Below are positions 60,533 to 64,000 of a stretch of DNA of 64,000 nucleotides, piece after piece. Positions within the stretch are counted from its first letter, which is position 1. Each line of letters begins with the position of its first letter. The notes below the pieces were generated by a model that did no database searches, had not been told where the DNA came from, and saw only the letters and a list, made by a program, of their open reading frames with translations. The stretch lies in contig JAPPLJ010000030.1 of assembly GCA_028819475.1 (NCBI GenBank), positions 124,001 to 188,000 of the forward strand, in the 5' to 3' direction. The translations under genes were made by a program, and so were the position numbers. This DNA comes from Rhodospirillaceae bacterium (GTDB lineage: Bacteria > Pseudomonadota > Alphaproteobacteria > Bin65).

Positions 60533-61189
60533 ATGACGCATAACCCGGCCAGCCAGCCAGCCTCCGCGACATCCGGGAACCGGCCCGTTCGTCCGCGACC
60601 CGGTACTGGCCAGAGTGTCGGACCGGACGTCTGGAAGATTCCGGAGGGCGACGAGCGCGAGCGGCTGGTCTGCTCCGATTGCGGCTTCATCCACTACGAC
60701 AACCCGAAGATCGTCGTCGGGTCCGTGGCGGTATGGGACGACAAGGTGCTGATGTGCCGGCGGGCGATCGCGCCGCGCATCGGCTACTGGACGCTGCCGG
60801 CCGGCTTCATGGAACTGCACGAGCGCTCTGAGGATGCCGCCGCGCGCGAGGCCTGGGAAGAGGCCCGCGCCGAGATCGAGGTGCACGACCTGTTCGCGCT
60901 CTACAACATCCCGCGCATCAGCCAGGTCCAGCTCTTCTATCGCGCCACGCTCAAATCGCCGGCGATCGAACCGGGGCCGGAGAGCACCGAAGTCCGCCTG
61001 TTCGGCTGGGACGAACTGCCGGAAGACGAATTCGCCTTCCCGTCGGTCCCCTGGGCGCTGCAGCATTACCGGGAAATCGCCGGCGAGACCGCCTTTGCCG
61101 TCCGCACCAACCCGCCCCCCGGATCCATGGGTCCGTCCGCCGACGGCACGGCTTTCGCATCCCCGAAACAGGAGCGACCGCGTGGCTGA
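60533..61189 (+). CDS. Nudix hydrolase with N-terminal zinc-ribbon-like motif
   Basis: The 218-residue protein has CSDCGFIHYDNPK near residue 47, half of a zinc-ribbon, followed by a Nudix domain. The Nudix box GFMELHERSEDAAAREAWEEA near residue 92 fits GX5EX7REUXEEXGU except that the final glycine is arginine, so activity may be altered. The C-terminal part ends in a disordered proline-rich tail. The stop overlaps the GTG start of the next gene. Confidence 0.82.
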   Translation: MTHNPASQPASATSGNRPVRPRPGTGQSVGPDVWKIPEGDERERLVCSDCGFIHYDNPKIVVGSVAVWDDKVLMCRRAIAPRIGYWTLPAGFMELHERSEDAAAREAWEEARAEIEVHDLFALYNIPRISQVQLFYRATLKSPAIEPGPESTEVRLFGWDELPEDEFAFPSVPWALQHYREIAGETAFAVRTNPPPGSMGPSADGTAFASPKQERPRG

Positions 61190-61973
61190 CTTCATTCAAT
61201 GCGCCGCCGACAACGGCGTCGGCATCATCACCCTCGACCGGCCGGAGGCGAACAATGCGCTCAACGCCGACGCCGCGAAGGAACTGTGGGACGCGACGAC
61301 CGAACTGACCGAAGATCCGTCCGTCCGCGCGATCCTTGTCCGGGCCAACGGCAGGATGTTCTGTTCCGGCGGCGACCTGAAGTACATGCTGGCCATGGAA
61401 GACGAGGCAGCGCTCGCCAAAGCGCTGAAGGTGACGACGACCTATTTCCACGCGGCCGTGTCGCGGCTTATGCGCGGCAACGCGCCGGTCGTCATGGCGA
61501 TCCAGGGTGCCGCAGCCGGCGGCGGCTTCAGCTTCGCGATCACCGGCGACATCGTCATCGCCGGGGAAAGCGCAAAATTCAAGATGGCCTACACCGCTTC
61601 GGGCATCAGTCCGGACGGCGGATCGACCTGGTTCCTGCCCCGGCTGGTCGGCCTGCGGGTGGCCCAGCGCCTGGCGCTCGAAAACCCGACGCTGACGGCG
61701 CAGGAGGCGCTGGACATCGACCTGATCACCCGGGTCGTGCCCGACGATGAACTGGCCGGGACCGCGATGGAAACGGCGCGGCGGTTCGCCGAGGGGCCGA
61801 CCCTCGCCTACGGCCGGGTCAAGCAACTGTTCGCCGAGACCTGGGCCAACGGGGCCGAGCACCAGATGGAACTGGAAACCCTGGCCATGGCCGCCAGCGC
61901 CCGCACAAGGGATATGAACGAGGGCCTCGCCGCCTTTTCCGCCAAGCGGACGCCGGTTTTCGAAGGGACCTGA
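61182..61973 (+). CDS. Enoyl-CoA hydratase/isomerase (PaaG-like)
   Basis: The 263-residue crotonase-fold protein starts at GTG 61182 with GGAG upstream and overlaps the Nudix gene by eight bases. Oxyanion-hole segments are FCSGGDLKYML near residue 60 and GAAAGGGFSFAITGD near residue 110, and the acid residue is Asp in ISPDGGSTWFLPR, a pattern of isomerase-type members such as PaaG. It converges with phbB, with five bases between. Confidence 0.87.
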   Translation: MADFIQCAADNGVGIITLDRPEANNALNADAAKELWDATTELTEDPSVRAILVRANGRMFCSGGDLKYMLAMEDEAALAKALKVTTTYFHAAVSRLMRGNAPVVMAIQGAAAGGGFSFAITGDIVIAGESAKFKMAYTASGISPDGGSTWFLPRLVGLRVAQRLALENPTLTAQEALDIDLITRVVPDDELAGTAMETARRFAEGPTLAYGRVKQLFAETWANGAEHQMELETLAMAASARTRDMNEGLAAFSAKRTPVFEGT

Positions 61974-61978
61974 GCCCC

Positions 61979-62701
61979 CTAGTACATGTGCTGGCCGCCG
62001 TTGATGCTGAGCGTCGAGCCGGTGATGAAGTCGGCGTCGTCGCCGGTCAGGAAGACCACGCCGCGGGCGATGTCCTTCGCATTGCCGAGGCGGCCGACCG
62101 GAATCCGCTGGATGATCCGCTCCAGCACCTTCTGCGGCACGGCGCGCACCATGTCGGTATCGACATAGCCCGGCGCGATGGCGTTGACCGTGATGCCCTG
62201 GGCCGCGCCCTCCTGGGCCAGCGCCTTGGTGAAACCGTGGATGCCGGACTTGGCGGCGGCGTAGTTCACTTGGCCGTACTGCCCGCCCTGGCCGTTGATC
62301 GAGCCGATGTTGACGATGCGGCCGAACTTGCGCGCGCGCATGCCTTCGATCACGGCGCGCGAGCAGTTGAAGCAGGACGAGAGGTTGGTGCGGATAACAT
62401 CGTCCCAGTTGTCGTAGGGCATCCGGTGCATGGTGCCGTCGCGGGTGATGCCGGCGTTGTTGACCAGGATGTCGATCGGGCCGAGATCGGCCTCGACCTG
62501 CGCCACACCGTCCCTGACGGCGTCGAAGTCGCCGACGTCGAACTTGTAGACGCCGATGCCGGTGCGGTCGGCAAATTCCCGGGCCCGCTCGTCGTTACCG
62601 CCGTAGTTCGCGGCCACCTTGCAGCCGGCTTCCTGCAGCGCGATGGAAATCGCCTCGCCGATGCCACGGGTTCCGCCCGTGACCAGTGCTACGCGCGCCA
62701 T
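61979..62701 (-). CDS. phbB: Acetoacetyl-CoA reductase
   Basis: The 240-residue short-chain dehydrogenase has the NADPH motif GGTRGIG at 9-15, NNAGITRDGTMHRM near residue 85 and the catalytic Ser-Tyr-Lys in GSINGQGGQYGQVNYAAAK. The tail SINGGQHMY is characteristic of PhbB, which reduces acetoacetyl-CoA to (R)-3-hydroxybutyryl-CoA for polyhydroxybutyrate. The phbA-type thiolase gene lies directly upstream, as usual. Confidence 0.93.
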   Translation of the reverse strand: MARVALVTGGTRGIGEAISIALQEAGCKVAANYGGNDERAREFADRTGIGVYKFDVGDFDAVRDGVAQVEADLGPIDILVNNAGITRDGTMHRMPYDNWDDVIRTNLSSCFNCSRAVIEGMRARKFGRIVNIGSINGQGGQYGQVNYAAAKSGIHGFTKALAQEGAAQGITVNAIAPGYVDTDMVRAVPQKVLERIIQRIPVGRLGNAKDIARGVVFLTGDDADFITGSTLSINGGQHMY

Positions 62702-62836
62702 GATGTCGTTCTCCTGTTGTGCAGCCCGCTGCGCATTTTCCGTGCGCCGGCGCGGCCGCGTCCTTAGGGTTCGGTTAGGGGTGTCGGGGCGGTCCGGAAC
62801 AGCCCGGCCGCCCCGCGGGAGGATCGTGTCTCCGGA

Positions 62837-64000
62837 TCAGTCGCGCGCCACGCACATGGCGATGCCCATGCCGCCGCCGATGCACAGTGTGGCAAGGCCC
62901 TTTTTGGCATCGCGCCGCTTCATTTCGTAAAGCAGCGTGGTCAGGATGCGCGCGCCGGACGCGCCGATCGGATGGCCGAGCGCGATCGCGCCACCGTTGA
63001 CGTTCACCTTGTCCATGTCGAAACCGAGATCCTTGGCAACCGCGCAGGACTGCGCCGCGAAAGCCTCATTCGATTCGACCAGGTCGACATCGTCGATGCT
63101 CCAGCCGGCCTTTTCCAGCGCCTTGCGGCTTGCCGGGATCGGGCCGGAGCCCATCAGCGCCGGATCGACGCCGGTCGTCGCCCAGGACACAATGCGGCCC
63201 AGCGGCTCGACGTGGCGACTCTCCGCCTGCTCGCGCGACATCAGGACGAGCGCTGCCGCGCCGTCGTTGATGCCCGAGGCATTGCCCGCCGTCACCGTGC
63301 CGTCCTTCGAAAAGGCCGGACGCAGCTTGGCGAGCGTTTCCGTGGTGGTGCCATGGCGGGGATACTCGTCGGTATCGACCGTGACGTCGCCCTTGCGGTT
63401 CGGCACCACGACGGGCGCGATCTCGTCGGCGAACTTGCCGGATACCTGTGCCGCTGCCGCCTTGGCCTGGCTGGCGGCGGCAAACGCGTCCTGGTCGTCG
63501 CGGGTGATCTGCCATTGCTCGGCGACATTTTCCGCCGTGGTGCCCATGTGGTAGCCGTTGAAGGCGTCCCACAGGCCGTCCCTGATCATGGTGTCGGTAA
63601 AGGCGACGTCGCCCATCTTGGTGCCGGCCCGCATATGGGCGGCGTGGGGCGACTGGCTCATGCTCTCCTGCCCGCCGGCCACGACGATCTCCGCGTCGCC
63701 CGCCTGGATCGCCTGACCGGCCATCGCGACCGCGCGCAGGCCCGAGCCGCACACCTGGTTGATGGTCAGCGCGGTCTTTTCCTTCGGCACGCCGGCGGAC
63801 ATGGCGGCCTGCCGGGCCGGGTTCTGGCCGGTATCGGCGGTCAGAACCTGCCCCATGATCACGTCGTCGACATCCGCGCCGGCGACGTTCGACCGTTCCA
63901 TGGCCGCTTCGATGGCGACCCTGCCGAGATCGGCGGCCGGCACCGTGGCGAAGGCGCCGCTGAAGGCGCCGATCGGGGTGCGGGCGGCGCTGGCAATGAT
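62837..64000 (-). CDS. phbA: Acetyl-CoA acetyltransferase (5' end outside window)
   Basis: The frame is open to the right edge of the window and lacks its first few codons there, leaving about 387 residues. It starts [17 protein letters not shown], has the nucleophilic cysteine in [31 protein letters not shown] near the C-terminus, and ends [15 protein letters not shown]. This is a biosynthetic thiolase joining two acetyl-CoA molecules, the first step of polyhydroxybutyrate synthesis. It is upstream of phbB on the same strand. Confidence 0.93.
   Translation of the reverse strand: MIASAARTPIGAFSGAFATVPAADLGRVAIEAAMERSNVAGADVDDVIMGQVLTADTGQNPARQAAMSAGVPKEKTALTINQVCGSGLRAVAMAGQAIQAGDAEIVVAGGQESMSQSPHAAHMRAGTKMGDVAFTDTMIRDGLWDAFNGYHMGTTAENVAEQWQITRDDQDAFAAASQAKAAAAQVSGKFADEIAPVVVPNRKGDVTVDTDEYPRHGTTTETLAKLRPAFSKDGTVTAGNASGINDGAAALVLMSREQAESRHVEPLGRIVSWATTGVDPALMGSGPIPASRKALEKAGWSIDDVDLVESNEAFAAQSCAVAKDLGFDMDKVNVNGGAIALGHPIGASGARILTTLLYEMKRRDAKKGLATLCIGGGMGIAMCVARD

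Overview
The window is high-GC, gene-dense DNA that reads as a free-living or host-associated alphaproteobacterium. The indicators are groESL behind a CIRCE operator, CarD, a FdxA-type 7Fe ferredoxin, PdeM, a CHAD protein, polyhydroxybutyrate genes and many acyl-CoA enzymes. No rRNA, tRNA, CRISPR array, phage or insertion sequence with a transposase was found. Both edges cut genes: a cytochrome c on the left and an acetyl-CoA acetyltransferase on the right.

Layout. 1-10.5 kb: cytochrome c tail, hisN, the spermidine pair speD-speE, an acyl-CoA dehydrogenase, a DUF3800 protein, a DegP protease with a two-component system, and an ArsC/Spx-like protein. 10.5-22.6 kb: an MBL hydrolase, groES-groEL, a palindromic intergenic element, CHAD, an MFS transporter, pdeM, arsC, a large MscS-type channel, moaE and a cytochrome c with a sulfite-oxidase-like domain. 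23-26.5 kb: a complete polar amino acid ABC operon. 26.5-30 kb: an accessory pocket with an HNH protein, pyrE split by a HEPN/MNT toxin-antitoxin insertion, a solo HicB-like protein and a DUF4258/DUF2283 pair. 30-42 kb: carD, fdxA, a methyltransferase, a YqaA-type membrane protein, an orphan formate dehydrogenase, an enoyl-CoA hydratase, a probable selenoprotein peroxiredoxin, DUF1007-NicO metal transport, a flavodoxin-like reductase, a macrodomain protein and NfeD/QmcA membrane proteins. 42-44 kb: a Rieske oxygenase overlapping a sterol C-24 methyltransferase homologue. 44-50.5 kb: a six-gene hydantoinase/carboxylase-type operon with two XRE-cupin regulators. 50.9-56.6 kb: a DUF2236 oxygenase, RND exporter, LolA-like protein and outer-membrane barrel operon. 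56.6-64 kb: an acyl-CoA synthetase, a second Rieske oxygenase, two PaaI-like thioesterases, a Nudix hydrolase, an enoyl-CoA hydratase, phbB and phbA.

The most notable systems are four. First, the Rieske plus sterol methyltransferase pair, a eukaryote-like sterol-tailoring module in a bacterium; no squalene monooxygenase or oxidosqualene cyclase is present here, so it could act on sterols made elsewhere in the genome or supplied by a host. Second, a peroxiredoxin-like gene whose expected active-site cysteine codon is TGA, followed at the right distance by a bacterial SECIS-like hairpin. Third, a toxin-antitoxin insertion flanked by a 135-bp direct repeat of the 5' end of pyrE. Fourth, the lipid-type RND/LolA/outer-membrane export operon lying 6.7 kb from the sterol pair. 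Several unexplained intergenic repeats are also reported, including a 36-bp element present twice.
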